Assembly (NCBI RefSeq): GCF_038618305.1
Contig: NZ_CP152017.1
Span: 248,001-312,000 of the forward strand
DNA from: Sporosarcina sp. FSL K6-2383
GTDB taxonomy: Bacteria > Bacillota > Bacilli > Bacillales_A > Planococcaceae
DNA: 64,000 nucleotides
Direction: 5' to 3'
Under the pieces are notes generated by a model. The model had not been told where the DNA came from. It was given only the letters and a program-made list of their open reading frames with translations, and did no database searches. A program made the translations under genes and the position numbers. This document shows positions 26,283 through 34,996 of this stretch, one piece after another; position 1 is the first letter of the stretch, and each line of letters starts with the position of its first letter.

Positions 26283-28436
26283 TTAGTTGTTCAGATCACT
26301 TTCTATTTGCTCCAGCAAAGTTGATAGTACTTTTGCGGCTTGAGCACGCGTAGAAGATTCTTTTGGAAGGAATTTATCTCCGTCTCCCTCCATTACCCCT
26401 AGTGTATGGGCTTTTTGAACATCTTTCAACGCATAATCGCCCACATTTTCTATATCGCTATAGTTCTTTTCACCTTTAACTATAACTGTTGTTTTCGTTG
26501 CGTATTCATATGCATGCACCGCCATGACCGCCATTTGTTCACGTGTGAGTTTTGCGTTTGGATTGAATTCACCATGACTAATTTCAGCTTCAAAAATAGC
26601 CTGTACCGCATCCTGTGCTAGGCTTGGTACATCGAGGGCATTCGCTAACATCTCCGTCAACTGCACATATGTTACTTCGTCTTGAGGTGCAAAGGTCGTT
26701 GTCGTTTTCCCTGCAATCACGCCGCGCTGGTACAAATCATCAACAAATGGATACGCCCAATGGCTCTCTTCGATATCTTCAAACAAAACTGATTTATGCA
26801 TGCCTTTTCCACCAAATTCATAGATCGCAACCGTGCCAGATACTTCATGAGTTGCCGCTAATAGAGCATGACCTGTAGGGCTCTTGTCAGCTGAAATAAA
26901 GCGCAGACCTTCAGGCGATACATCCCCTTTAATATCCCCGCTATAATCTCTACTTGTAATAAACGTGACGAACTCAGGTTTCAATGGATTCATAAGGTCA
27001 TAGACCATTATTCCACTCACTCGCTCCAAAGCGATAAATGCATACTTTTTACCATCAATTTCTCCGCTAACAACGGTTTCGGGTTCTGGACCCTTTGCAG
27101 AGCTCCTTTTGTCGTATGCGATTTCCTCGTTATCCGTGTTAAAGAACTGAGGGAGTGCTTCAGCTGTAATTTCCTCGAATTCACTTCCGCTATCAAACAC
27201 AAGCTCCATTGTTTCAGCGTCAAAGATGGAGAAACTGCGTCCACCGTACGAATGGAGCGCCTCGTAAGAACCATCTGCTGTCATACCTTGCTCGAGTGTG
27301 ATTTTGGTTTTCTTCATCTCATCGAATAAACCATCCGCCACTAACTGATCGAGTTCTTCTTGCGTGAACCCTTTATAATGATCTGCATTTAATTTAATCT
27401 TATCGGCGATATCCCCAATTTCAGCCTCTTCAGAATACGTTTCGTAATCCCGGGCATCACCTTCATTAGGTGTCAAAATATACGTTTTGCCGCCAGAGGT
27501 AAACGTATCAATGGCATCTGGCATGTAAAAACCTAGAAGAGGAAGATTTTCAATTGTTGTTTCATCATTACGCTTTCCATCGAGCTCGTTCCCAGGAATA
27601 GAGTGATCTTTCACCCCTAGCCCTTTCACATTAAGGATTTTTTCTGCCACGAGGTCAACTGTAGCGATGGCGTTATTTTCTTGCATCGATACATACGCTA
27701 GTTTACTATCTTCAGAAACCGCTACATATTCTGGCTCCAATTGCTGAAGGATGGTCCCTTTAGAATTCACTCGAACTTTCCCATCGATCTCCACATCTTT
27801 AAATGAAAGTGTATTTGCTGTGAAATCGCTTGGTTCTTTCGTGACATCAATGATGGAAATCGTACCTTCCGGATCAACCGCGTAATCATCACCCGGCTCT
27901 CCTTCATTTGCAACGATGGCTTTTGTCCCGTCCGGTGTAAATGTCACCATGTCGGGCAATGAACCGACTTGCACGTGCGATATGTATGCTCCCTCTTTTG
28001 TTAAAAAAACAATATAGCCTGGGTCTGTTTTCGGATTACTGACGACCGATACCGCCACTAGATCTTTTGTCGGATGAGATGCAACACTCGTAATATCTGT
28101 TACATTTTCAATACCGAAATCCGCTAAAAATACTCGTTTTAAGGCTCTTACTTTTGTAAATTCACCAGATGTTAATGCTTCAAAAGAAAGAATATCAATG
28201 CCAGATACGACGCCATTTGTGACAAAGGCACGTTTTAACGTTTCATCATAAGCCATAATTTCAGTACCACCAATACCTACTGCACTGTCATATTGACCAA
28301 TTCGCGTCACCTTCAAATCATCCCCTTTATATTGAAATAAAGACGATTGTTCTGCAAATACATTATGTGGCTGACTTGCACCAAAAAGAATTCCCGCTGC
28401 CGCAATCCCTGAAATCATTTTCTTTCTCATTTTCAT
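26283..28436 (-). CDS. Choice-of-anchor-I beta-propeller protein with S-layer homology domains
   Basis: 717 residues. A signal peptide (about 1-30, KKMISGIAAAGILFGAS then VFAEQ) precedes a large beta-propeller region (about 35-540) of the choice-of-anchor-I family, with LPDMVTFTPDGTKAIVANEGEPGDDY, PEGTISIIDV, YVSMQENNAIATVDL and ILTPNEGDARDY. Two to three S-layer homology motifs follow from about 555 (FEDIEESHWAYPFVDDLYQRGVIAGKTTTTFAPQDEVT, later LTREQMAVMAVHAYEYA and DVQKAHTLGVMEGDG). The protein should be exported and held on the cell wall through its SLH motifs. Related proteins are sometimes annotated as alkaline phosphatase-like, but no catalytic residues were identified. ATG behind AGGAGG. 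Confidence 0.9.
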   Translation of the reverse strand: MKMRKKMISGIAAAGILFGASQPHNVFAEQSSLFQYKGDDLKVTRIGQYDSAVGIGGTEIMAYDETLKRAFVTNGVVSGIDILSFEALTSGEFTKVRALKRVFLADFGIENVTDITSVASHPTKDLVAVSVVSNPKTDPGYIVFLTKEGAYISHVQVGSLPDMVTFTPDGTKAIVANEGEPGDDYAVDPEGTISIIDVTKEPSDFTANTLSFKDVEIDGKVRVNSKGTILQQLEPEYVAVSEDSKLAYVSMQENNAIATVDLVAEKILNVKGLGVKDHSIPGNELDGKRNDETTIENLPLLGFYMPDAIDTFTSGGKTYILTPNEGDARDYETYSEEAEIGDIADKIKLNADHYKGFTQEELDQLVADGLFDEMKKTKITLEQGMTADGSYEALHSYGGRSFSIFDAETMELVFDSGSEFEEITAEALPQFFNTDNEEIAYDKRSSAKGPEPETVVSGEIDGKKYAFIALERVSGIMVYDLMNPLKPEFVTFITSRDYSGDIKGDVSPEGLRFISADKSPTGHALLAATHEVSGTVAIYEFGGKGMHKSVLFEDIEESHWAYPFVDDLYQRGVIAGKTTTTFAPQDEVTYVQLTEMLANALDVPSLAQDAVQAIFEAEISHGEFNPNAKLTREQMAVMAVHAYEYATKTTVIVKGEKNYSDIENVGDYALKDVQKAHTLGVMEGDGDKFLPKESSTRAQAAKVLSTLLEQIESDLNN

Positions 28437-28540
28437 CTGTTTGCCTCCTAAATATAGTATCTTTCCATAAACCAATTCTAGCGGTCTATTGTTAAGCGAG
28501 TATTAATTTATTGTGTTTTTTCATAAAGAATCCATTCATT

Positions 28541-28585
28541 AGCAATTCATCCGTGTTGTTATGTACACGGATGAAATGCTACAAT
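28541..28585 (+). promoter_or_regulatory. Operator-promoter of the toxin-antitoxin operon
   Basis: A 16-bp inverted repeat (AGCAATTCATCCGTGT and its complement with one mismatch) with an 8-base loop contains a -35 TTGTTA in its centre and abuts a -10 TACAAT (spacing 18). This fits autorepression by the antitoxin complex. Confidence 0.6.
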
Positions 28586-28630
28586 GAGTATACATATATC
28601 AAACCGTGCATATACTATTGGAAAGGAATG

Positions 28631-29020
28631 ATGAAAGTGAGTGCTTCTACTTTGGATAAATCAAAAAAAACCGTTAACTCAGACACGTTAAAATTTCTTA
28701 AAAATAACGTATACAATATCACGGATATCACACGTCATAACAAGCTAACTGAAATGCTCGATCGTTTTTCTGAAGAAGTAACCGATGAAGTATTTATCAT
28801 TCAAAATGCGAAGAATAAAAATGCAAAAGGTGCTTTTTTAGACTTAGATTATTTCGAAGAACTCCTAGCAAATAAAGAGGCTCTCGAGAATGCCCTAGAT
28901 GAATTAATTGAAGAGACCGCCATACAAAGGCTAAACAGCAAGGCCACATTGTCTCTACATGATGTTTTTGACGAAGATGATATCGACTTTGACCAATTAA
29001 TGAAAGAAATTGGGGACTAA
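28631..29020 (+). CDS. Probable antitoxin (Phd/YefM-like)
   Basis: About 129 residues. The central part NVYNITDITRHNKLTEMLDRFSEEVTDEVFIIQNAKNKNAKGAFLDLDYFEELLANKEALENALDELIEE has the Phd/YefM layout: a short DNA-binding fold that starts with a strand and helix, ends with YFEELL, and runs into a helical, acidic tail (DEDDIDFDQLMKEIGD) that would wrap the toxin. The start could be the ATG at 28628 or 28631 or the GTG at 28637; the GGAAAGGA site best fits the last. It overlaps nothing and precedes the toxin gene by 3 bases. An inverted repeat in the promoter suits autoregulation. Confidence 0.72.
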   Translation: MKVSASTLDKSKKTVNSDTLKFLKNNVYNITDITRHNKLTEMLDRFSEEVTDEVFIIQNAKNKNAKGAFLDLDYFEELLANKEALENALDELIEETAIQRLNSKATLSLHDVFDEDDIDFDQLMKEIGD

Positions 29021-29023
29021 AAA

Positions 29024-29404
29024 TTGAACAATCTAGCCGAACTTACCCAATTTTTAATCGACAATTATAACGTAGAGCTAAAATTCACACCCGAAGTTAA
29101 ACAAGACTTAAAAGCCATCAACAAAGGAAGTCGAACAAGTATACTAGCTCTTATTATTCGACGAGCTAAACAAGGACCACTTTTTGTGCCTGAAGGTGTT
29201 GCAAAATCATTACATGGCAATTTAAACGGCTTCGCAAAAATTAAATCGAAGTCTACTAACATCAGATGTATCTATCAACCCGTTAAATCCACCATTACAA
29301 GGATGGATATGATTGCAATCGGTCCTCGGGATAAAAGCAAAGCTTATAAATTAGCTGCCGAGCGTTTGGATGCTTTTTATTCACAGAGGCAAAACGACGA
29401 ATAA
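29024..29404 (+). CDS. Probable RelE/ParE-superfamily toxin
   Basis: 126 residues. The pattern FTPEVKQDLKAINKGSRTSILALIIRRAKQGPL, then KSLHGNLNGFAKIKSKSTNIRCIYQPVKSTITRMDMIAIGPRDKSKAYKLAAERL, matches the RelE/ParE fold: two helices, then a sheet with a conserved Arg-x-Ile-Tyr strand and I-AIG-RD-YK ending. Members cut mRNA at the ribosome (RelE) or poison gyrase (ParE); which applies here cannot be told. The start is TTG with TTGGGGAC just upstream. With the upstream antitoxin it forms a two-gene type II module. Confidence 0.72.
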   Translation: MNNLAELTQFLIDNYNVELKFTPEVKQDLKAINKGSRTSILALIIRRAKQGPLFVPEGVAKSLHGNLNGFAKIKSKSTNIRCIYQPVKSTITRMDMIAIGPRDKSKAYKLAAERLDAFYSQRQNDE

Positions 29405-29416
29405 TAGTTTTATATC

Positions 29417-29444
29417 TTGCCAATTATCAAACTTATGTTATAGT
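29417..29444 (+). promoter_or_regulatory. Sigma-A promoter of the thiamine operon
   Basis: TTGCCA and TATAGT separated by 16 bases, about 25 bases before the TPP riboswitch. Confidence 0.6.
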
Positions 29445-29468
29445 TGTGATGAAAATCGAATATTTTTC

Positions 29469-29560
29469 GCCACTAGGGGAGTCTTTTAAAGGCTGAGACG
29501 CATATGCATATGCGGACCCTTGGAACCTGATCTGGATCATACCAGCGTAGGGAAGTGGGA
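29469..29560 (+). promoter_or_regulatory. TPP riboswitch (thi box)
   Basis: The conserved THI elements appear in order: CTAGGGGAGTC, GGCTGAGA, GACCCTTGGAACCTGATCTGG and ATACCAGCGTAGGGAAGTGG. The aptamer binds thiamine pyrophosphate and lowers expression of the tenA-thiM-thiD-thiE-thiW operon. CAGCG within the aptamer can pair with CGCTG just before a run of seven T (about 29543-29577), so one terminator is built directly on the aptamer; a second lies at 29595. Confidence 0.95.
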
Positions 29561-29594
29561 CTGCGCTGTTTTTTTATTGACCAAACCATCGTGG

Positions 29595-29629
29595 GCCGCT
29601 TCCTAAGCTATATTAGGAGGCGGCTTTTT
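29595..29629 (+). terminator. Terminator in the thiamine operon leader
   Basis: Stem GCCGCTTCCT/AGGAGGCGGC with a 10-base loop and five T residues, between the TPP riboswitch and tenA. Confidence 0.85.
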
Positions 29630-29664
29630 CATTTTCAATAATAGGGATATGGGGAGTGGACAGG

Positions 29665-30354
29665 ATGACATTTTGTGATGAAGTACGGTCGGAATGTGAT
29701 GCATTATGGCAAGGGAGCTTTGACCATCCATTTATCAAAGGAGTAGCAGACGGCACTTTGCCTGTAGAAGTGTTTAAGTTTTATGTGCAACAGGATTCTT
29801 ATTATTTGTCCCATTTTGCAAAAATCCAGGCGCTGGGTGCTGTGAAAGCACAGGATTTACTAACGACACAACGGTTTGCAGCACACGCAGAACGTACATG
29901 TAGTGCGGAAATGTCCTTGCATGAGTCCTTTTTCAGCATGTTAGACATAACCGAAGAAGAACGCACAGCATTCCAACCTGCGCCAACCGCTTATCAATAT
30001 GTTTCCCATATGTATCGCGCAGCTCACGAGGGTGATTTAGCAGATATCCTCGCTGCATTGTTGCCATGTTACTGGTTGTATTATGAAATTGGCGAAAGAC
30101 TCAAAGACGCGAAACCAAATCACCCCGTTTACGATAAGTGGATTCAAACCTACAGTTCTGAATGGTTTGAAGAGCTTGTACAAGAACAGATTGCCCGGAT
30201 GAATGAACTAGCGGAAGCTGTTTCCCCAGAGAGACGCCTTCGGCTCAAAGAACATTTCCGTAAGAGCAGCTATTATGAATGGCAGTTTTGGGCAATGGCC
30301 TGGACACAGCAACAGTGGACAATTCACCCATACGAAGAGGTAGCGAACCAATGA
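29665..30354 (+). CDS. tenA: Thiaminase II / aminopyrimidine aminohydrolase
   Basis: 229 residues from the ATG at 29665, chosen for the GGGGAG site 8 bases upstream; an in-frame GTG nine bases earlier overlaps that site. With this start the residue numbers agree with B. subtilis TenA: Asp44 (QQDSYYL), Tyr112, the nucleophile Cys135 (LLPCYWLYYEIG) and Glu205 are all present. The enzyme salvages the pyrimidine half of degraded thiamine by hydrolysing aminopyrimidine. It is the first gene of the TPP-controlled operon and overlaps thiM by 4 bases. Confidence 0.95.
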   Translation: MTFCDEVRSECDALWQGSFDHPFIKGVADGTLPVEVFKFYVQQDSYYLSHFAKIQALGAVKAQDLLTTQRFAAHAERTCSAEMSLHESFFSMLDITEEERTAFQPAPTAYQYVSHMYRAAHEGDLADILAALLPCYWLYYEIGERLKDAKPNHPVYDKWIQTYSSEWFEELVQEQIARMNELAEAVSPERRLRLKEHFRKSSYYEWQFWAMAWTQQQWTIHPYEEVANQ

Positions 30355-31100
30355 TACAAAAACTGCGTGAAGAACAACCACTTGTGCATTGCATCACCAA
30401 TATCGTCGTGGCCAATTTCCAAGCGAATGGTTTGCTAGCACTCGGCGCATCTCCCATTATGGCCGATGCTGTGGAGGAGGCAGCGGAAATCGCTAGTATC
30501 TCGTCTTGTACCGTGTTAAATATCGGCACACTGAAACGGGAAACCGTCAAAGCAATGCTTCTGGCGGGGAAAAGCGCTAATCAGCATGGTAAACCTGTCG
30601 TTCTCGATCCTGTCGGGGCTGGAGCAACCGCTTTCCGCAAAGAATCTGTTTTAGGGATTTTAGATGAAGTCGATGTGACACTCATCCGATGTAATGCGGG
30701 CGAACTTGCCGCCATTGCAGGGGTAAAATGGGAGGCAAAAGGCGTCGACGCGGGTCAAGGTGACACGGATTTAGCCACACTTGCAGAGGACGTTGCACGT
30801 AGACACCACTGTATCGTTGCCGTTACCGGCGTGGTCGATATTGTCACCGATGGCAACAAAACGCTGCACATTACAGGCGGGCATCCATTGATGGCCAAAA
30901 TTACAGGCAGCGGTTGCCTACTAAGTGCCATCGCAGGTGCATTCTTGGCTGTCGCGAATGAAATTTCGTTGGACGCGGTAGCGAATGCATGTATTTTTTA
31001 TAAACAAGCTGGACAGCAGGCTGCTGAAAAATCCGGGGGTCCCGGCGATTTTCAAGCTCAGTTTTTGAACGCCCTTCATCAGGGAGGTGTAGCAAGATGA
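30351..31100 (+). CDS. thiM: Hydroxyethylthiazole kinase
   Basis: 249 residues. The ribokinase-like ThiM pattern is complete: PLVHCITNIVVANFQANGLLALGASPIMADA at the start, LVLDPVGAGAT-type VVLDPVGAGATAFR, RCNAGELAAIAG and the active-site loop ITGSGCLLSAI. It phosphorylates the thiazole alcohol to make a thiamine precursor. The ATG overlaps the tenA stop and the C terminus overlaps thiD by 4 bases, so the genes are translationally coupled. An extended frame upstream lies inside tenA and is not used. Confidence 0.95.
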   Translation: MIQKLREEQPLVHCITNIVVANFQANGLLALGASPIMADAVEEAAEIASISSCTVLNIGTLKRETVKAMLLAGKSANQHGKPVVLDPVGAGATAFRKESVLGILDEVDVTLIRCNAGELAAIAGVKWEAKGVDAGQGDTDLATLAEDVARRHHCIVAVTGVVDIVTDGNKTLHITGGHPLMAKITGSGCLLSAIAGAFLAVANEISLDAVANACIFYKQAGQQAAEKSGGPGDFQAQFLNALHQGGVAR

Positions 31101-31933
31101 CAGCTATCGCTTTAACTGTCGCAGGATCCGATAGTGGTGGCGGCGCAGGCATTCAAGCCGATTTGAAAACATTTCAAGAGTTGGGTGTCTTCGGGACATC
31201 GGCACTAACTGCTGTGACGGCACAAAATACACTAGGTGTACACGGGGTTTATCCAATTGAGGCAGCTGGTGTGACCGCGCAAATGCGGGCAGTGCTGGAT
31301 GACTTCAACGTCGGTGCAGTGAAAACGGGCATGCTGTTTTCTGCTGACATCATCCGCGCTGTAGCAGAAATACTGAAATCTTATGATACGCCTACACTCA
31401 TTATCGATCCCGTCATGATTGCTAAAGGCGGGGCTTCCCTTTTACTAGAGGAGGCCGTGGATGCATTGAAAACACAACTAATTCCACTAGCTTCTGTCAT
31501 CACGCCTAATATTCCAGAGGCAGAAGTGTTAGCAGGGATGACCATTGAATCAGATGGAGATGTCGAGGAAGCCGCGCATCGCATTTTGCAATTAGGAGTG
31601 GGGGCTGTTGTCATGAAGGGCGGCCATAGACAAGATGTCGACCATGCAGAGGATTTATTTTTATCGGCAGACGGCAAACGCATCACCTTACGCTCAGAAT
31701 GGATCCATACCCAAAACACACATGGCACCGGCTGTACATTTTCTGCAGCAATTACCGCACGGATTTCACAAGGGATGCCTATTACTGAAGCAGTTATCGA
31801 TGCTAAACGATTTATCCAAATGGCCATTGCTGACGGTCTGATCTTGGGGACGGCAGGGCATGGACCTACCAATCATTGGGCGTACAGACAGCAAAGTGCA
31901 ACAGAGTGGAAGGAGATGGTCTTCATTGATTGA
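31097..31933 (+). CDS. thiD: Hydroxymethylpyrimidine (phosphate) kinase
   Basis: 278 residues. The start ALTVAGSDSGGGAGIQADLKTFQELGVFGTSALTAVTAQNT is the ThiD signature; LIIDPVMIAKGG, ITPNIPEAEVLAGM and the active-site HTQNTHGTGCTFSAAI follow. It phosphorylates HMP and HMP-phosphate for joining to thiazole phosphate. B. subtilis has two such proteins, ThiD and PdxK; operon context favours ThiD. It overlaps thiM by 4 bases and thiE by 8. Confidence 0.95.
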   Translation: MTAIALTVAGSDSGGGAGIQADLKTFQELGVFGTSALTAVTAQNTLGVHGVYPIEAAGVTAQMRAVLDDFNVGAVKTGMLFSADIIRAVAEILKSYDTPTLIIDPVMIAKGGASLLLEEAVDALKTQLIPLASVITPNIPEAEVLAGMTIESDGDVEEAAHRILQLGVGAVVMKGGHRQDVDHAEDLFLSADGKRITLRSEWIHTQNTHGTGCTFSAAITARISQGMPITEAVIDAKRFIQMAIADGLILGTAGHGPTNHWAYRQQSATEWKEMVFID

Positions 31934-32576
31934 GCAACAGCTACAATTGTATTTCATCATGGGAAGTGTCAATACAGGGACAGCCGATCCACTGAAAGTA
32001 TTGGAGGCGGCACTGCGGGGTGGTGTAACTTGTTTTCAATTAAGAGAAAAAGGTCACGGAGCACTTATTGGAGATGAAAAACGAGCATTTGCAGAAGCTT
32101 GCCAGACACTTTGTCGGCACTATCATATCCCGTTTATCGTCAATGATGACGTGGAGTTAGCAATAGCCATTGATGCAGATGGTGTGCATGTCGGACAGGA
32201 TGATGAAACAGCGGCAATCGTGAGAGAACGGATTGGAAAAGATAAGATACTAGGCGTTTCCGTGCACAATGAGTCGGAAATGTTGGTAGCAATCAAAGCT
32301 GGAGCTGATTATGTCGGAATGGGACCTGTCTATGCAACTTCATCGAAAGCAGATGCAAAACCTGTCATCGGGACGGCTTTCATTCGAAAAATGAGCAGCC
32401 TTTACCCTACTATGCCAATCGTCGGAATTGGTGGTATTACAGCAGCTAACTGTGAATCCGTCTTGAAAGCAGGTGCTTTAGGCGTCTCCATCATTTCAGC
32501 GATTGCCTTAGCTGTTGACCCGTATATTGCAGCACGTCGTTTTAAGGTTGCAATAGGCAAGGAGGTCACTTCATGA
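31926..32576 (+). CDS. thiE: Thiamine-phosphate synthase
   Basis: 216 residues from a TTG at 31926 with AGGAGATG 7-10 bases upstream; the longer frame lies inside thiD. Family features are LYFIMGSVNT, CFQLREKG, FIVNDDVELAIAIDADGVHVGQDD, GVSVHNESE, ADYVGMGPVYATSSKADA and IVGIGGITAANCESVLKAGALGVSIISAI. It joins HMP pyrophosphate with thiazole phosphate to give thiamine phosphate. The stop overlaps the thiW ATG. Confidence 0.95.
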   Translation: MIEQQLQLYFIMGSVNTGTADPLKVLEAALRGGVTCFQLREKGHGALIGDEKRAFAEACQTLCRHYHIPFIVNDDVELAIAIDADGVHVGQDDETAAIVRERIGKDKILGVSVHNESEMLVAIKAGADYVGMGPVYATSSKADAKPVIGTAFIRKMSSLYPTMPIVGIGGITAANCESVLKAGALGVSIISAIALAVDPYIAARRFKVAIGKEVTS

Positions 32577-33073
32577 TAACAACTAAAAAAATGGTCATCA
32601 TGACGATGTTCGTCGCCATTGCGGTTGCCGGCTCCACATTCGTTTCATTCCCAGCAGGCATCGCACGCGCTTATCCTGTTCAGCATGCCGTCAATGTCAT
32701 TGCCGCGATTATGCTTGGACCTATTCCAGCCGTCATCATTGCCTTTTTGACTGGGCTCGTTCGGATACTTACCGGTACAGGCTCACTACTCGCATTTCCA
32801 GGAGGCATGATTGGCGCTTTCCTTGCCGGTATGTTGTATAAGCAGTTCGGTAAAACATGGCTGGCGGCAGTTGGAGAAGTTATCGGGACAGGTGTTATCG
32901 CCTCACTCATTGCAGTCCCTTACGCGAAAATATTAATGGGTACTACAATGACCGCCTTCTTTTTCGTACCGCCGTTTCTTGTATCAAGTGTGAGTGGTGC
33001 TGTGCTTGGTTTAGTGCTTGTTGTACGGTTGCAGCATACGAAGGTCGGCGGTAAGATTGGTGGAATGTTGTGA
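32573..33073 (+). CDS. thiW: ThiW, thiazole/thiamine-precursor ECF S-component
   Basis: 166 residues, highly hydrophobic with five to six spans. It begins KKMVIMTMFVAIAVAGSTFVSFPAGIARAYPVQHAVNVIAAIMLGP, typical of ThiW. ThiW is the substrate-binding unit of an energy-coupling-factor importer, thought to bring in the thiazole moiety; the shared ATPases and T-component are encoded elsewhere. It is the last gene of the TPP-controlled operon, preceded by AAGGAGG and coupled to thiE. Together with tenA, thiM and thiD it makes a salvage pathway, with no de novo thiazole genes nearby. Confidence 0.92.
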   Translation: MITTKKMVIMTMFVAIAVAGSTFVSFPAGIARAYPVQHAVNVIAAIMLGPIPAVIIAFLTGLVRILTGTGSLLAFPGGMIGAFLAGMLYKQFGKTWLAAVGEVIGTGVIASLIAVPYAKILMGTTMTAFFFVPPFLVSSVSGAVLGLVLVVRLQHTKVGGKIGGML

Positions 33074-33087
33074 GGTTTTAGGGTTAT

Positions 33088-33185
33088 GTTGTTTAGTTCG
33101 CGGAGAACGTTGCTTAGTTCGTCGAAAATGTTATTTAGTCGGTCAAAAACATTTCCTAGTTTCTGCAAAACGTTGTCTAGCTTCC
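33088..33185. repeat. Degenerate intergenic repeats, 21-bp period (locus 3)
   Basis: Four full units and one partial unit, each 21 bases long, with the pattern GTTNYTTAGTTCG then about four variable bases and AAAAC. They fill the gap between thiW and its terminator. The translated frame would read as a repeated seven-residue string, but no ribosome site is present. Confidence 0.75.
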
Positions 33186-33196
33186 TTTTATAAATT

Positions 33197-33228
33197 AAAT
33201 AGCCGCCTAGCTATCCAGGCGGCTATTT
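33197..33228 (+). terminator. Terminator between the thiamine operon and the ABC-F gene
   Basis: Perfect 12-bp stem AAATAGCCGCCT/AGGCGGCTATTT with an 8-base loop. The T tract is short on both strands. Confidence 0.8.
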
Positions 33229-33261
33229 ATTCCTCTCATAAAGTCAGACCCCGCGCCCAAC

Positions 33262-34938
33262 TTATTTTCCAGGCAATTCCCTCAACTGCTTGCTCAACTC
33301 ATAGAAAGCCCTATCCAACTCGGCATACTTCTTGTCAGCTGGCTTCATCAAACTCAACTCCCCAAGCACTGCCTGCAATTCTGTTTCCAAACGCAATCGC
33401 TCCTGTGCCGTCTCTTCTGGTTGCACCATAGCCCCACGTGCTTGCCATTCCACCAAAGTCATAGGCACTTTCCGTATCGTTCCTTTCTCAAATACCAGTA
33501 ACCCGTTCGCCATCCGTTCCGTAAAATAGCGGTCATGTGAGGCAAATAGCAGTGATCCTGGAAACGACTCCAACGTCTTTTCAAGCTCTTCTCTCGATGG
33601 TAAATCTAAATGGTTCGTCGGCTCATCCAATACCAATACATCTACCCCTTCCAAGATAAACCGCATCAACTTCACCTTCACGCGCTCCCCCATACTGAGC
33701 GCAGACAGCGGCAAATCCCAATGCTCTTTCGTAAACCCAAGATTCATCAGATTGGTACGGATAATCCCCCGCTCCTGGAACGTATCCACATAAAAATATT
33801 CTGCCATTGTCAGGTCCTCGGGCAAATCTAACACACTCTGACTCAAATACCCTATTGTCATCCCCGCCGTTGTCCACAAATCCCCCTCATGCGTCTCCTC
33901 GCCAAGTATCATCCGAAAAAGCGTCGATTTTCCTGCACCATTCGCTCCAATAAGAGCAATCCGTTCACCCGCTTGCACCGTAAACGACACATCTGCAAAC
34001 AATTGCTGTCCACCGAATACCTTTCGAACACCTTTTAACTCCAGTACCCGTTTCCCCTTCTTCTTGCGACCCTTGACATCAAAAGACACACCAATTTCAT
34101 CTTCAGGCTTGTCGATACGGTTTTTCTCCAATTCCCCTTCTAATCGCTTCTGCTTCGAACGAATCTGCACATCGCGCTTTTTCGCCTTCATCCGAAAGTA
34201 TTCCTTTCCTCCCATCACACCGGCACCTTTTTTCGTCGATTCTGCATGTGCCTTCGCCGACCAATTGCCTAATTCCTCAATCTGCTCCTCCACTTGCGCA
34301 ATCTTCCGCTGCTGCTGCTCATAATGCTTTTGTTGAATCTCCCTGTCCACAGCTTTCTTATCTCTGTAATCTGAATAATTTCCTGCATATGCCGTTAATT
34401 TACCGTGCTCAATCTCAAAGACAACATCCGCCGTCCTATCAATAAAATGCCGATCATGCGACACAATCATATACGTGCGCTTACCTTCATTAATAATCCG
34501 AATCAATTCCTCCACACTATCACTGTCCAAGTGATTCGTCGGTTCATCCAACAAAACAAGCTGACTATCATCAGCAAGCGCCCCAGCAAGCCTCATCTTC
34601 ATTCGCTCTCCACCACTGGCAGACAGATACTGAACTTGATCCGGCACATTCCATTTCTTTCGGTACAAATGTGTTTCTGCTCGTTCCCAATCTGCCGCCC
34701 CTTCGTCTTCCTGCTCCTGCCTAAAATACGTAACAGACGGCGCCTTTCCATGCCAACCAATCGAACCCGAAGTTGGCAACATCTCCCCTGCTAACAAAGA
34801 CAACAATGTCGTCTTTCCTGCACCATTCGCCCCAACAATCGCAATACAAGCTCCCTCCGGAATATCCGCAGACACCCGATCCAAAATCACCGTTTCACCG
34901 TGTGTAATTGATAATTGATTTAACGTGCCCAAAAGCAT
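33262..34938 (-). CDS. ABC-F family ATPase (ribosome-protection type)
   Basis: 558 residues with two ATPase domains in one chain and no membrane spans. Domain 1 has GANGAGKTTLLSLL, signature LSASGGERMKMRLAGAL and LVLLDEPTNHLD; a charged linker of about 90 residues follows (EKKAVDREIQQKHYEQQQRKIAQVEEQIEEL); domain 2 has GANGAGKSTLFRMI, LSMGERVKVKLMRFIL and LVLDEPTNHLD. The size and short first domain resemble VmlR/Vga-type antibiotic-resistance ABC-F proteins, which dislodge drugs from the ribosome, but the drug class cannot be read here. The ATG at 34938 fits AGGAGG best. The leader holds a terminator suited to attenuation. Confidence 0.88.
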   Translation of the reverse strand: MLLGTLNQLSITHGETVILDRVSADIPEGACIAIVGANGAGKTTLLSLLAGEMLPTSGSIGWHGKAPSVTYFRQEQEDEGAADWERAETHLYRKKWNVPDQVQYLSASGGERMKMRLAGALADDSQLVLLDEPTNHLDSDSVEELIRIINEGKRTYMIVSHDRHFIDRTADVVFEIEHGKLTAYAGNYSDYRDKKAVDREIQQKHYEQQQRKIAQVEEQIEELGNWSAKAHAESTKKGAGVMGGKEYFRMKAKKRDVQIRSKQKRLEGELEKNRIDKPEDEIGVSFDVKGRKKKGKRVLELKGVRKVFGGQQLFADVSFTVQAGERIALIGANGAGKSTLFRMILGEETHEGDLWTTAGMTIGYLSQSVLDLPEDLTMAEYFYVDTFQERGIIRTNLMNLGFTKEHWDLPLSALSMGERVKVKLMRFILEGVDVLVLDEPTNHLDLPSREELEKTLESFPGSLLFASHDRYFTERMANGLLVFEKGTIRKVPMTLVEWQARGAMVQPEETAQERLRLETELQAVLGELSLMKPADKKYAELDRAFYELSKQLRELPGK

Positions 34939-34962
34939 AGTCATTCCTCCTAAATAGAGGGA

Positions 34963-34996
34963 CAAAAAATCCCTCCGAAATAAGTATCGGAAGGAT
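34963..34996 (-). promoter_or_regulatory. Leader terminator (attenuator) of the ABC-F gene
   Basis: On the minus strand, ATCCTTCCGA pairs with TCGGAGGGAT, followed by five further T residues, only about 20 bases before the ribosome site. Such a hairpin upstream of an ABC-F gene is typical of ribosome-mediated attenuation. A possible 10-codon leader peptide starts near 35160, but its ribosome site is too close to the ATG to be convincing. Confidence 0.65.

Noticed and set aside
33018..33431. 137-codon open frame across repeat locus 3
   Set aside because: The translation merely reads the 21-bp repeat as a seven-residue string, and the frame runs through a terminator and into the antisense of the ABC-F gene.
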